In this document: piece by piece, positions 8,427-18,636 of the stretch
How positions within the stretch are numbered: the stretch's first letter is position 1
How the letters are laid out: each line of letters starts with the position of its first letter
Assembly: GCA_027490915.1 (NCBI GenBank)
Contig: JAIXXG010000128.1
Location: forward strand, 1-50,142
DNA length: 50,142 nt
Origin: Microbacteriaceae bacterium
Lineage (GTDB): Bacteria; Actinomycetota; Actinomycetes; Actinomycetales; Microbacteriaceae
Direction of reading: 5' to 3'
Position numbers and translations under genes: made by a program
Notes under the pieces: generated by a model
The model's input: the letters and a program-made list of their open reading frames with translations, nothing else
Told to the model about the DNA's origin: nothing
Databases searched by the model: none

Positions 8427-9278
8427 ATGTCGATCGCCGCACCGCTCGTCGAGCTGGATGCGGCCGCGCGCGCCGCCGTCGACCAGGCCGTCGAGCTGCT
8501 GCGCGGCCGTCGCATCGCCGTGCTGACGGGGGCCGGCGTGAGCACCGACTCGGGCATCCCCGACTACCGCGGTGCCGGCGCCCCCGTGCGCACCCCGATG
8601 ACCTACAGCCAGTTCCTCGCCGACGAGCCCTACCGCAAGCGCTACTGGGCCGGCAGCCACCTCGGCTGGAGCCGCTTCGCGGCTGCTCGTCCGAACGCCG
8701 GGCACGTCACCCTGGCCGAGCTCGAGACGGCCGGCATCGTCACGGGGGTCGTCACGCAGAACGTCGACGGCCTGCACATCCGTGCGGGCAGCCGCCGCGT
8801 GGTCGACCTGCACGGCAGCATGGACCGCGTCACGTGCCTGCACTGCGGCCAGACCTTCGACCGCGGAGCGATCGCCGAGCGCATCACCGCGCTCAACCCG
8901 TGGCTGAGCGACGCCGACGCGACGATGAATCCGGATGGTGATGCCGAGGTCGCCGACGTCTCGCGCTTCGCCGTGCCCGAGTGCTCGGTCTGCGGCGGAA
9001 CCCTCAAGCCCGACATCGTCTTCTTCGGCGAGTTCGTGCCGCCCGTGAAGTTCGAGGAGGCCCGCGGCATCGTGGCCCGCTCCGATGCGCTGCTCGTGCT
9101 CGGGTCGTCGCTCGTCGTGAACTCGGGCATCCGGCTCGTCGGCCAAGCAGCCAAGAAGCGCATCCCGACGATCATCGTCAACCGCGGCGAGACGAAGGCC
9201 GATGGCCGCGCCGCCCTTAAGATCGAGGCAGGCACGACCGAGACGCTCGCCGCTCTGCGCGAGGCGCTGTCGGCCTGA
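8427..9278 (+). CDS. Sir2-family NAD-dependent protein deacylase
   Basis: This cytoplasmic sirtuin of 283 residues removes acyl groups from lysines, consuming NAD+. The NAD-binding GAGVSTDSGIPDYRG lies at 35-49, TQNVDGLH at 110-117, and the catalytic histidine is H129 in DLHGS. Four zinc cysteines are intact (C137, C140, C186, C189), with an insertion of about 45 residues between the two pairs. The start follows ACCGGAGG at good spacing. It is followed after 37 bases by a phosphatase and a YbaK-type gene on the same strand, probably one transcript, though the three have no obvious joint pathway. Deacetylase versus other deacylase specificity is not determined. Confidence 0.93.
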   Translation: MSIAAPLVELDAAARAAVDQAVELLRGRRIAVLTGAGVSTDSGIPDYRGAGAPVRTPMTYSQFLADEPYRKRYWAGSHLGWSRFAAARPNAGHVTLAELETAGIVTGVVTQNVDGLHIRAGSRRVVDLHGSMDRVTCLHCGQTFDRGAIAERITALNPWLSDADATMNPDGDAEVADVSRFAVPECSVCGGTLKPDIVFFGEFVPPVKFEEARGIVARSDALLVLGSSLVVNSGIRLVGQAAKKRIPTIIVNRGETKADGRAALKIEAGTTETLAALREALSA

Positions 9279-9315
9279 TCGACCCCGACCGCCGGGGCCG
9301 GCGGAAGGACTGCTC

Positions 9316-9951
9316 ATGACGGTGTTCGCGCTCGTGCGGCACGGCGAGACCGACTGGAACCGTGAGCGGCGCATCCAGGGCTCGACCGACATCCCGCTCA
9401 ACGACACGGGGCGCGCGCAGGCCCGCGCGACCGGCGGGTTGCTGTCGAGCCGGCGCTGGACCGCCATCGTCGCCTCACCCCTGTCGCGGGCCGCTGAGAC
9501 GGCCCGGTTGATCGGCGAGGCGGTCGGTCTCGGCGAGCCCGAGCTCGAGCCCCGGCTCGCCGAGCGCGACTACGGCGAAGCCGAGGGGCTCACCGGCCCC
9601 GAGATCGATGCGCGCTACCCCGACGGCGTCGACGTGCCCGGGCGTGAGCCGCGCGAGGCCGTCGCCGAGCGCGCGGTCGCCGCTCTGCACGACCTCGCGG
9701 CCCGCCACCCCGGCGAGGCGGTCATCGTCGTCGCCCACGGCGGTGTCATCCGCAGCGTGCTCGAGACGGTGGCTCCCGGGAGGCATCGCGAACCGATCAC
9801 GAACGGCTCGGTGCACTCCTTCCGGCACGCCGACGGCTCGCTCGAGCTGGTCGCCTTCGACGACCCGCTCGACGAGCGCTCGATCTTCCCGTACACCGAC
9901 GACTTCGAGCAGCAGAACCGGCTCGCCGAGCGGGAGCGCGAGGCGCGCTGA
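9316..9951 (+). CDS. Histidine phosphatase family protein
   Basis: This phosphoglycerate-mutase-like phosphatase of 211 residues has the catalytic LVRHGETDWN motif at 6-15 (phosphohistidine H9), the conserved acidic residue in LAERDYGEAEG, and the second histidine in VVAHGGVIRS. Size and motif pattern fit the cofactor-independent phosphatase branch (CobC/GpmB-like) rather than glycolytic phosphoglycerate mutase. The ATG follows CGGAAGGAC. The substrate is unknown. Its stop overlaps the next start by one base (TGATG), so the two are coupled. Confidence 0.88.
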   Translation: MTVFALVRHGETDWNRERRIQGSTDIPLNDTGRAQARATGGLLSSRRWTAIVASPLSRAAETARLIGEAVGLGEPELEPRLAERDYGEAEGLTGPEIDARYPDGVDVPGREPREAVAERAVAALHDLAARHPGEAVIVVAHGGVIRSVLETVAPGRHREPITNGSVHSFRHADGSLELVAFDDPLDERSIFPYTDDFEQQNRLAEREREAR

Positions 9952-10427
9952 TGGCGAGCGGCCCCGAGCGATTCCTGCAGGCGACGGCGCACCTGCCGAT
10001 CACTCCCCGACGGATGCCGGACTCCACCCACACGGCCGCCGAGGCCGCTGCCGCGGTCGGTGTAGAGGTCGGCGCGATCGTCAAGTCCCTCGTCTTCGTA
10101 GCGGTCGACGATGACGACGCGCGCGAACCGGTTCTGGCGCTCGTGTGCGGCGACAACCGCGCCGACCTCGACGCCCTTGCCGCGGTGCTGAACGCCCGCA
10201 TCGAGAAGGCCGACGCGAAGACGGTCAAAGAGGCGACGGGCTACTCGATCGGCGGGGTGCCGCCGCTCGGGCATCCCGCCCCCGTGCGCACGGTGATCGA
10301 CCGCGGCCTGCTGCGCTTCGACACGGTCTGGTCAGCGGCGGGCAGCGCCTACGACGTGTTCCCGGCGAGCCCGCAGCAGCTCGTCGCGTGGACGGGCGGC
10401 GTGCTCGCCGACATCGGCACCCGCTGA
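9951..10427 (+). CDS. YbaK/EbsC-type aminoacyl-tRNA deacylase
   Basis: This small protein of 158 residues belongs to the YbaK/ProX editing-domain fold that hydrolyses mischarged aminoacyl-tRNAs in trans. Visible family features are the lysine in AIVKSLVF, the VCGDNRADLDALAAVL segment, ATGYSIGGVPPLGH and a C-terminal FPASPQQLVAWTGG block. The start codon overlaps the phosphatase stop codon by one base. The tRNA specificity (Cys-tRNAPro, Ala-tRNAPro or other) cannot be decided. Confidence 0.85.
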   Translation: MASGPERFLQATAHLPITPRRMPDSTHTAAEAAAAVGVEVGAIVKSLVFVAVDDDDAREPVLALVCGDNRADLDALAAVLNARIEKADAKTVKEATGYSIGGVPPLGHPAPVRTVIDRGLLRFDTVWSAAGSAYDVFPASPQQLVAWTGGVLADIGTR

Positions 10428-10479
10428 CGGTCGTCCTTGCTTTCGGGAGTCTGCTGAGAGCATTTCCCGAGGCGTCTCG

Positions 10480-11574
10480 CTAACGTCGCGCTCGTCCCGC
10501 AGCGGCCTGCTCGCGAAGCAACTCGAGCAGCACCGCGGCCGACCGTCCCCAGTCGAAGCGGGCGGCCTCGGCGGGAGCAGCGGCCGAGCGGCGCTCCCAC
10601 TCCCCCGCGGCCAGCAGGTCGGTGATGCGGGCGGCGAAGGCCTGCGCATCCCCCGGCGTCGCGTACAGCGCCGTGTCGCCGCCGATCTCGCGGAAGATCG
10701 GGATGTCGCTCACCACGACGGGCGTGCCGCGGCCCATCGCCTCGACGAGCGGGATGCCGAAGCCCTCGTCGCGCGACGCGCTCACGAGCGCCGTGGCGCT
10801 GTCGAGCAGCGCGGCGTACTCCTCGTCGCTCACGCCGTCGTGCACGACGAGCGCGCCGGCGGGAGCCGCCGCCTCGAAGCGCGCGCGGTCGGCGGGGCGG
10901 ATGCGGCTCAGCAGGTGCAGGCGAGCGCCGGGCAGGTGGTGCAGGGCAGCGACGAGCGTATCGACGCCTTTGTAGGGCATGAACGAGCCCATGTAGACGA
11001 GCTCGATGCCCGCGGGGCGCGAGCGCGCGGCGACCGTGGAGGGCCGGTCTGCGGCGTTCGGCACGACCGTGATCGACCGCCGCGTCAGCCGGTGCTGCCG
11101 CATGAGCGATCGGGTGGTGTCGCTGACGGTGACGACCGCGTCGGCACGGTTGAGCAGCAGCCGCTGCGGCCACCACGCCAGGTGGTAAAGCCGCCAGCCC
11201 AGCCGCACGGGCCACGGCAGGTCGCGCGGCGGCGTCGGGTGCGCGTAGTAGATGAGGTCGTGCAGGGTGAGCACCAGCGGGTAGTGCCGCCCGAGCGCGC
11301 CCATCGTCTGCATGGGGCTGAAGACGACGTCCGGCGCCAGACGGTTCACCTGCAGCGCGACGAACGGCTCACGCGGGCTCGTGGGGCCGCTGACGCGGTG
11401 CCAGGGCAGCCCGTCGGGCAGCATCGACAGCTGTCGCTCGTCGCTGATGAGAAGCTCGAGCGACTCGGAGTCGGCGAGCAGCGGGCGGAGGGCATCCACG
11501 AGGCCAGCGGTGAACCGGCTGATGCCGTCGTGGCGCGGAAAGCGCACGTAGCGGCAGTCGATGAGGATGCGCAT
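10480..11574 (-). CDS. Glycosyltransferase family 4
   Basis: This GT-B retaining glycosyltransferase has 364 residues. The N-terminal acceptor domain starts MRILIDCRYVRFPRHDGISRF with a glycine-containing loop. The C-terminal donor domain shows YMGSFMPYKGVDTLV and the E-x7-E signature in RDEGFGIPLVEAMGRGTPVV. ATG at 11574 was chosen; the in-frame upstream extension is low-complexity Arg/Ser and overlaps the hydrolase gene. It lies 7 bases after the hydrolase stop on the same strand and converges on the YbaK-type gene across 52 bases that hold only a weak inverted repeat. Donor and acceptor are unknown; cell-envelope or polysaccharide mannosylation is a guess. Confidence 0.85.
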   Translation of the reverse strand: MRILIDCRYVRFPRHDGISRFTAGLVDALRPLLADSESLELLISDERQLSMLPDGLPWHRVSGPTSPREPFVALQVNRLAPDVVFSPMQTMGALGRHYPLVLTLHDLIYYAHPTPPRDLPWPVRLGWRLYHLAWWPQRLLLNRADAVVTVSDTTRSLMRQHRLTRRSITVVPNAADRPSTVAARSRPAGIELVYMGSFMPYKGVDTLVAALHHLPGARLHLLSRIRPADRARFEAAAPAGALVVHDGVSDEEYAALLDSATALVSASRDEGFGIPLVEAMGRGTPVVVSDIPIFREIGGDTALYATPGDAQAFAARITDLLAAGEWERRSAAAPAEAARFDWGRSAAVLLELLREQAAAGRARR

Positions 11575-11581
11575 CGGCGTG

Positions 11582-12466
11582 CTAGGCGAGGAAGCCGCGG
11601 ATGGCCGCCGCCGCCTCGACCGGCTTCTCGTAGTGGATGAGGTGCCCGACGCCGGTGATGACTTCGAGGCGGGCATCCGGGAACAGCGTCACCAGGTGCT
11701 GCTGCGCGGAGAGCGGCGTGATGTCGTCCTCGTCGGCGACGATCAGCAGCGTGGTGGGCGCGACGGCAGCGGCGAACTCCGAGACGTCGTGCGAGACCGA
11801 GGTGCGGAACGCCTCGAGCAGGCTGTCGCGGTTCGCGAAGGCCGAGAAGTAGCGGTCGTGCTCCTCGTGGATCCAGCGCCGCAGCGTGCGGTCGTCGGTC
11901 TTCGCCATCGTGACGCTCATGATGCGGGTCACAAGCCTGCTGCGCAGCGCCGCGAACCCCAGCCGCTCGGGCAGTGACGCGCCCACCCGGTAGAAGCCGA
12001 CGGCGAGCCGGGTCATCACCCCGCGCGGCCCCGCGAGCGCGTTCTGCCCGATCGGGTTGACCAGGATCACCCGCGGCGTCGGAACACCGCTCGCGACGGC
12101 GGCCGAGACCACGATCGAGCCGAACGAATGGCCGAGCAGCACTGCCGTGCCGTGCACACCGGTCGCGTGCAGGAAGGCGTCGAGCCAGGCCGTGTAGCCG
12201 GCGATGTCGTGCGCCCGGCCGACGAGCGGCTCGCTGGCACCGAACCCGGGCAGGTCAGGGGCGATGAAGCGGATGCCCGGCAGCTGCGCCACGACCGGCC
12301 CGAGCCCGTGGTGGTCGCCGCGGAAGCCGTGCACGAGCACGACCGTGCGGTCGGCGTCGGGCTCGCCGTACTCCACCAGATGGGTGCGCGAGCCGAGCAC
12401 CTCGATGTCGCGCTCGCGCGCCGGGATGCGCGCGAGCGCCTCGGCGTACGGAGAGGGAGTGGCCAT
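11582..12466 (-). CDS. Alpha/beta hydrolase
   Basis: This alpha/beta-hydrolase of 294 residues has the oxyanion-hole stretch VLVHGFRGDHHG at 43-54, the nucleophile elbow GHSFG (S114), a likely acid in VADEDDITPL and the catalytic histidine in GVGHLIHYEKP near the C terminus. A helical cap domain occupies about 145-220. The substrate is unknown; the family covers esterases, lipases and C-C hydrolases. I chose ATG 12466: it lies 7 bases from the minus-strand -10 at 12474-12479, so the mRNA should be leaderless. It shares an 18-bp intergenic region with trehalose synthase and is followed by the GT4 gene. Confidence 0.87.
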   Translation of the reverse strand: MATPSPYAEALARIPARERDIEVLGSRTHLVEYGEPDADRTVVLVHGFRGDHHGLGPVVAQLPGIRFIAPDLPGFGASEPLVGRAHDIAGYTAWLDAFLHATGVHGTAVLLGHSFGSIVVSAAVASGVPTPRVILVNPIGQNALAGPRGVMTRLAVGFYRVGASLPERLGFAALRSRLVTRIMSVTMAKTDDRTLRRWIHEEHDRYFSAFANRDSLLEAFRTSVSHDVSEFAAAVAPTTLLIVADEDDITPLSAQQHLVTLFPDARLEVITGVGHLIHYEKPVEAAAAIRGFLA

Positions 12467-12472
12467 CGTGAT

Positions 12473-12479
12473 TAGTCTA
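12473..12479. promoter_or_regulatory. Overlapping divergent -10 elements, both leaderless
   Basis: TAGTCTA holds a plus-strand TAGTCT (12473-12478), 6 bases before the trehalose synthase GTG, and a minus-strand TAGACT (12474-12479), 7 bases before the hydrolase ATG. Each spacing puts transcription start at the start codon. Both -35 regions would fall inside the opposite coding sequence. Only one polymerase could occupy the site at a time (inference). Confidence 0.6.
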
Positions 12480-12484
12480 GGCGG

Positions 12485-14187
<1,703 letters not shown>

Positions 14188-14191
<4 letters not shown>

Positions 14192-14883
14192 GCCTCCTCG
14201 ACGGCGACCTGGCGGTCTTCGATCTCGAGACGACGGGGGTGGATGTCCGCACCGCCCGCATCGTCACCGCCTGTGTCGCCCTGCTCGACGCCTCCGGCGC
14301 GCTCGTGTCGCGACGCGACTGGCTGGCCGACCCCGGCGTCGAGATCCCGGAGGGTGCCGCGGCCATTCATGGCGTGACGACCGAGCGCGCGCGGGCCGAG
14401 GGTCGCCCGGCCCCCGAGGTCGTGGCCGCGATCGTGGCCGAGCTGCGCGCCCAGCTCGCCGCCGGTCGCCCTCTCGTGGTCTACAACGCCCCCTACGACC
14501 TCTCCCTGCTCGCGCACGAGGCCGCGCGGCACGGCGTCGCGCCTCTCGTCGATCCGGCTCCGGTCATCGACCCGCTCGTCATCGACAAGGCCGTCGACCG
14601 CTACCGCAAGGGCAAGCGCACCCTCGAGGTCGCGGCCGCCCACTACGGGGTCGCCCTCGACGGCGCGCACGACGCCGGCGTCGACGCGATCGCCGCGGGC
14701 CACGTCGCGCGGGCCATCGCCTCGACGCACGCCGCCGCCCTGCCCGGCACCCTCGCCGAGCTGCACGCGGCCCAGGTGCGCTGGCACGACCAGCAGGCCG
14801 ACAGCTTCGAGAGCTACATGCGCACGCAGCGCGACCACACCTTCACGGCTGACCGCGGCTGGCCGGTGCGCCACGGCGGCTGA
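14188..14883 (+). CDS. DEDDh 3'-5' exonuclease (DNA polymerase III epsilon-like)
   Basis: This exonuclease-domain protein of 231 residues has ExoI FDLETTGVD (D12 and E14), ExoII VYNAPYDLSLL and ExoIII HDAGVDAIAAG, with the histidine of the DEDDh class. It probably degrades or proofreads nucleic acid ends using two metal ions. It lacks a polymerase or BRCT domain, so it could be a stand-alone epsilon-like proofreading factor, an RNase T-like enzyme or a general nuclease. The ATG overlaps the trehalose synthase stop in an ATGA junction. A strong hairpin follows. Confidence 0.88.
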
Positions 14884-14904
14884 CGCTGCCGCTGGAACGC
14901 CGAA

Positions 14905-14929
14905 GGGCCCCGCCGATCCGGCGGGGCCC
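14905..14929. terminator. Bidirectional terminator-like hairpin
   Basis: GGGCCCCGCC pairs perfectly with GGCGGGGCCC around a 5-base loop, midway between the exonuclease (plus) and rpmE2 (minus), which converge here. Its symmetry would serve both strands. No long T-run follows. Confidence 0.7.
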
Positions 14930-14948
14930 TCCGTCATGTCGGGGTCGA

Positions 14949-15197
14949 CTAGTTGCCGAAGCCCTTGAAGCGCTGGTTGAACTTCTCGACACGACCGGCC
15001 GAGTCGAGGATGCGCTGCTTGCCCGTGTAGAACGGGTGCGAGGCCGACGAGATCTCGACGTCGATGACCGGGTAGGTGACACCGTCGAGCTCGATGGTCT
15101 TGTCGCTCGACACCGTCGAGCGGGTGAGGAAGGTCTCGCCCGAGGCCAGGTCGCGGAACACGACGGGCGCGTACTCGGGGTGGATGTCAGTCTTCAT
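14949..15197 (-). CDS. rpmE2: 50S ribosomal protein L31 type B
   Basis: L31 of 82 residues, beginning [16 protein letters not shown] and ending with a KFNQRFKGF segment. It lacks the CxxC zinc pairs of type A L31 and has the longer type B form, so it is the zinc-independent paralogue. In many bacteria this paralogue is induced under zinc limitation through Zur; I see no convincing Zur box here. AAGGAA precedes the ATG by seven bases. Confidence 0.95.
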   Translation of the reverse strand: MKTDIHPEYAPVVFRDLASGETFLTRSTVSSDKTIELDGVTYPVIDVEISSASHPFYTGKQRILDSAGRVEKFNQRFKGFGN

Positions 15198-15272
15198 GAG
15201 CGGATTCCTTGGACGTTTGCGATGGGCGCTGCCCGTTCCGGGCGCGCGAAAGGGTTCGAGACCCGACCGCCA

Positions 15273-15278
15273 AGCCTA
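15273..15278 (-). promoter_or_regulatory. Putative -10 element of rpmE2
   Basis: TAGGCT on the minus strand lies about 75 bases before the rpmE2 start and fits the -10 pattern of this genome. It leaves a leader of about 70 bases with a ribosome site next to the ATG. No -35 is obvious. Confidence 0.35.
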
Positions 15279-15318
15279 GCAGAGCCGCGGCCGAGCGGCG
15301 GGTGCGAGCCGCAACGGA

Positions 15319-16101
15319 TCAGGCGGCTCGCGCGGTGAAGCGGGCGCCGTCGCGGCTCACCTGGAGCGGCAGGCCGAACGCCGCGGTCAGGTTCTCGCTC
15401 GTCATCACCGTCTCGAGCGGGCCCGCGGCGGCGATGGCGCCCTTCCGCAGCAGCAGCGCGTGGGTGAATCCGGGCGGGATCTCCTCGACGTGGTGCGTGA
15501 CCATGACCATCGCCGGCGACGAGGGCTCGCTCGCGTACGCGCCGAGCAGCTGCAGCAGCTCCTCCCGCGCGCCGAGATCGAGGCTCGCGGCGGGCTCGTC
15601 GAGCAGCAGCAGCTCGGGGTCGGTCATGATCGCGCGGGCGATCTGCACGCGCTTCTGCTCGCCATCGCTGAGCGTGCCGAACAGCCGGTCGCCGAAGCCG
15701 TCGAGGTGCCACTCGCGCAGCACCCGCTCGGCGCGCCGCACGTCGACCTCGTCGTACTCCTCGTTCCACCGGCCGGTGACCGAGTACGAGGCGGTCATCA
15801 CGACATCGAGCACGCGCTCGTTGCCCGGGATGCGTCGCGCCAGCGCCGTGGAGGCGAACCCGATGCGGGGTCGCAGCTCGAACACGTCCGTCGACCCGAG
15901 CGTCTCGTCGAGCACGACGGCCCGGCCCGCGCTCGGGTGCAGGAACGATGCCGCGACCTGCAGCATCGTCGTCTTGCCGGCGCCGTTGGGGCCGAGGACG
16001 ACCCAGCGCTGGTCGGAGGTCACCTGCCAGGACACATGGTCGAGGATGGTCGTGCCATCACGGGTCAGAGAGACGTCGTCGAACTCGAGAACACTGGCCA
16101 T
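15319..16101 (-). CDS. ABC transporter ATP-binding protein, orphan
   Basis: This single ATPase domain of 260 residues has Walker A GPNGAGKTT near 37-45, a signature written LSDGEQKRV instead of LSGGQ, Walker B LLLLDEP and the H-loop in VMVTHHVEE. It resembles the iron/molybdate-type ATPases of the YlmA/ModF group. No permease or binding protein lies nearby, so its partner is unknown and a non-transport role is possible. It starts 12 bases after the glgA stop, so it is probably co-transcribed; a TAGGCT -10-like element overlapping the glgA stop could give extra expression. Confidence 0.85.
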   Translation of the reverse strand: MASVLEFDDVSLTRDGTTILDHVSWQVTSDQRWVVLGPNGAGKTTMLQVAASFLHPSAGRAVVLDETLGSTDVFELRPRIGFASTALARRIPGNERVLDVVMTASYSVTGRWNEEYDEVDVRRAERVLREWHLDGFGDRLFGTLSDGEQKRVQIARAIMTDPELLLLDEPAASLDLGAREELLQLLGAYASEPSSPAMVMVTHHVEEIPPGFTHALLLRKGAIAAAGPLETVMTSENLTAAFGLPLQVSRDGARFTARAA

Positions 16102-16113
16102 GATGGCTCCAGC

Positions 16114-17295
16114 CTAGAGCAGGCTGCGGTACAGCTCGGTCGTGCGCGCGGCGATGCTCGGCCACGAGAACATCGCCTCGGCGCGGGCGCGACCGGCGGC
16201 GCCCATCGCGAGAGCCGCATCCCGGTCGGTGACGACCTCGATGAGGGCCGCGGCGAGGTCGGCGATGAACCGCTCGGGGTCGAGCGGCGTTCCCGAGCCG
16301 TCGTGCACCTGATCGATCGGCACCAGGCGGCCGGTGATGCCGTCGTCGACGACCTCGGGAATGCCCCCGGTGTCGGTGCCGACGACGGCGACGCCGCAGG
16401 CCATCGCCTCGAGGTTCACGATGCCGAGCGGCTCGTAGACGCTCGGGCAGACGAACGCGGTCGCGGCCGAGAGCACGGCCGAGAGCTCGAGCGGGCTGAG
16501 CATGCGCTCGATCCAGACCACGCCCGTGCGCTCGGCCTGCAGCGCGGCGACGCCGTTCTGCACCTCGCGCAGGATCTCGGGGGTGTCAGGGGCGCCCGCG
16601 CAGAGCACGAGCTGCACGTCCGCCGGTAGGCGACGGGCGGCCTGCAGCAGGTAGGGCAGCCCCTTCTGCCGCGTGATGCGGCCCACGAAGACCACCGTCG
16701 GCCGGTCGGGGTCGATGCCGAGGGCGCGCACCGCGTCGTGGTCGATCGTGCGCTGCCAGCGCTCGAGATCGATGCCGTTGTGGATGACCGTCACCCGCGA
16801 CTCGTCGATGTCGGGGTAGCAGCGCAGGATGTCGCGGCGCATGCCATCGCTCACGGCGATGACGGCGTCGGCGGACTCGAACGCCGTCTTCTCGATCCAG
16901 CGCGAGACGCGGTACCCGCCGCCGAGCTGCTCCGCCTTCCACGGGCGCAGCGGCTCGAGGCTGTGGGCGGTGACGACGTGCGGAATGCCGTGCAGCAGCT
17001 GCGCGAGGTGCCCGGCGGCGTTCGCGTACCAGGTGTGCGAGTGCACGAGGTCGGCGCCGTCGACGTCGTCGGCGATCGCGAGGTCGACACCGAGGGTCGC
17101 GAGCGCCGGGTTCGCCGAGCTCAGGGTTCCCGGAACCAGGTAGGCGTGGGTGTCGGCCTCGTTGCGCGGCGCGCCGAAGCAGCGCACCCGCACGTCGAGC
17201 GACTCGCGCAGGGCCCGCACGAGCTCCGCGACGTGCACCCCCGCTCCCCCGTAGATCTCGGGCGGATACTCACGGCTGATGACGTCGACGCGCAT
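16114..17295 (-). CDS. glgA: Glycogen synthase / maltose-1-phosphate synthase, actinobacterial GT4 type
   Basis: This GT4 glycosyltransferase of 393 residues has YGGAGVHVAELVRALRE at the N terminus and the E-x7-E motif in YEPLGIVNLEAMACG. It belongs to the actinobacterial ADP-glucose-using GlgA group, not the GT5 E. coli type. The M. tuberculosis member (GlgM, Rv1212c) makes maltose-1-phosphate from ADP-glucose and glucose-1-phosphate for the GlgE pathway, and is divergent from glgC as here. So the product may be alpha-glucan, maltose-1-phosphate or both. The start lies 6 bases from a -10 element, consistent with a leaderless mRNA. Confidence 0.9.
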   Translation of the reverse strand: MRVDVISREYPPEIYGGAGVHVAELVRALRESLDVRVRCFGAPRNEADTHAYLVPGTLSSANPALATLGVDLAIADDVDGADLVHSHTWYANAAGHLAQLLHGIPHVVTAHSLEPLRPWKAEQLGGGYRVSRWIEKTAFESADAVIAVSDGMRRDILRCYPDIDESRVTVIHNGIDLERWQRTIDHDAVRALGIDPDRPTVVFVGRITRQKGLPYLLQAARRLPADVQLVLCAGAPDTPEILREVQNGVAALQAERTGVVWIERMLSPLELSAVLSAATAFVCPSVYEPLGIVNLEAMACGVAVVGTDTGGIPEVVDDGITGRLVPIDQVHDGSGTPLDPERFIADLAAALIEVVTDRDAALAMGAAGRARAEAMFSWPSIAARTTELYRSLL

Positions 17296-17301
17296 GGCTC
17301 G

Positions 17302-17307
17302 ACGCTA
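17302..17307 (-). promoter_or_regulatory. -10 element of leaderless glgA
   Basis: TAGCGT on the minus strand ends 6 bases before the glgA ATG, placing transcription start on the start codon. No ribosome site fits between. It faces the glgC promoter 40 bases away. Confidence 0.5.
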
Positions 17308-17345
17308 GTACAGGCGTGCCTCTATGGCACCGCGGCCCGCTCGCC

Positions 17346-17351
17346 TAGTGT
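17346..17351 (+). promoter_or_regulatory. -10 element of leaderless glgC
   Basis: TAGTGT ends 6 bases before the glgC ATG, so the transcript should begin at the start codon. The intervening GGGGCC is too close to act as a normal ribosome site. Confidence 0.5.
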
Positions 17352-17357
17352 GGGGCC

Positions 17358-18593
17358 ATGGCGACCCCCAAGATCTTCGGAATCGTGCTCGCAGGCGGCG
17401 AGGGCAAGCGGCTGATGCCCCTCACCGTCGACCGGGCGAAGCCCGCCGTGCCCTTCGCGGGGGGCTACCGGCTGATCGACTTCGCCCTCTCGAACCTCAT
17501 CAACTCGGGGCTGCGGCAGCTCGTCGTGCTGACGCAGTACAAGAGCCATTCGCTCGACCGGCACGTGTCGCAGACCTGGCGTCTGAGCGGCATGCTCAAC
17601 GCCTACGTCGCTTCGGTGCCCGCGCAGCAGCGCCTTGGCAAGCGCTGGTTCTCGGGTTCGGCCGACGCGATCTACCAGAGCCTCAACCTCATCCGCGACG
17701 AGAAGCCCGACATCGTGGTGGTCGTCGGCGCCGACCACGTGTACCGCATGGACTTCCGGCAGATGATCGACGCCCACATCGCCAACGGCGCGGGCGTGAC
17801 CGTGGCCGGCATCCGCCAGCCGATCGCGCTCGCCGACCAGTTCGGGGTCATCGAGACCGACCCGGCAAACCCCCAGCGCATCGCCGCCTTCCACGAGAAG
17901 CCGAAAGACGCCGTCGGGCTTCCGGATGCTCCGCACGAGGTGCTCGCCTCGATGGGCAACTACGTGTTCGACGCCGACGTGCTGGTCGACGCCGTGACCC
18001 GCGATGGCGACGACCCCGACAGCGCGCACGACATGGGCGGCGACATCGTTCCCGGCTTCGTGCGCGAGGGCCGGGCGTTCGTCTACGACCTCAACCGCAA
18101 CGAGGTTCCCGGAGCGACCGAGCGCGACCGCTACTACTGGCGCGATGTCGGAACGATCGAATCGTTCTTCGACGCCCATCAAGACCTCATCTCTGCGCTG
18201 CCGGTGTTCAACCTCTACAACACCGAGTGGCCGATCTACTCGCAGCAGCTCAACTCTCCCCCGGCGAAGTTCGTGCGTGATGCCTCGGGAGCCACGGGCA
18301 TGATGATCGACTCGATCGTCTCGCTCGGCTCCGTCATCTCGGGCTCGCACATCGAGCGCAGCGTGCTCGGCCCCTGGGTGACGATCGAGTCGGCGAGCGT
18401 GGTCGACAGCGTCGTCTTCGAGCGCGTGCACATCGGCGCGGGAGCCGTCGTGCGGCGGGCTATCCTCGACAAGGAGGTCGTCGTGGCCCCCGGCGCCCAG
18501 GTGGGCGTCGACCACGACGCCGATCGCGCCCGCGGCCTCACGGTCACCGAGACGGGCATCGTGGTCGCCGGCAAGGGCGTCCGCATCGAGTAG
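17358..18593 (+). CDS. glgC: Glucose-1-phosphate adenylyltransferase (ADP-glucose pyrophosphorylase)
   Basis: This 411-residue enzyme makes ADP-glucose from ATP and glucose-1-phosphate, the first committed step of glucan synthesis. The nucleotidyltransferase signature [12 protein letters not shown] is near 11-22, with [20 protein letters not shown] next, and a C-terminal left-handed beta-helix with hexapeptide-like turns ([15 protein letters not shown]). Length is normal. It is divergent from glgA over 62 bases, with facing promoters, as in mycobacteria. GlgC enzymes are usually allosterically controlled by glycolytic intermediates; this is not visible here. Confidence 0.96.
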   Translation: MATPKIFGIVLAGGEGKRLMPLTVDRAKPAVPFAGGYRLIDFALSNLINSGLRQLVVLTQYKSHSLDRHVSQTWRLSGMLNAYVASVPAQQRLGKRWFSGSADAIYQSLNLIRDEKPDIVVVVGADHVYRMDFRQMIDAHIANGAGVTVAGIRQPIALADQFGVIETDPANPQRIAAFHEKPKDAVGLPDAPHEVLASMGNYVFDADVLVDAVTRDGDDPDSAHDMGGDIVPGFVREGRAFVYDLNRNEVPGATERDRYYWRDVGTIESFFDAHQDLISALPVFNLYNTEWPIYSQQLNSPPAKFVRDASGATGMMIDSIVSLGSVISGSHIERSVLGPWVTIESASVVDSVVFERVHIGAGAVVRRAILDKEVVVAPGAQVGVDHDADRARGLTVTETGIVVAGKGVRIE

Positions 18594-18636
18594 TGCGGCT
18601 GGTCGCCGCCCCGGCCCGGCAGGAGCATCCACCCCC

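Noticed and set aside
10428-10479. TCGGGA/TCCCGA inverted repeat between the YbaK-type gene and GT4 as a terminator.
   Set aside because: Only 6 bp with a 16-base loop and no T-run; too weak to list.
14949-15197. Zur-box control of rpmE2.
   Set aside because: The type B paralogue invites it, but no palindrome resembling a Zur site lies before the gene.
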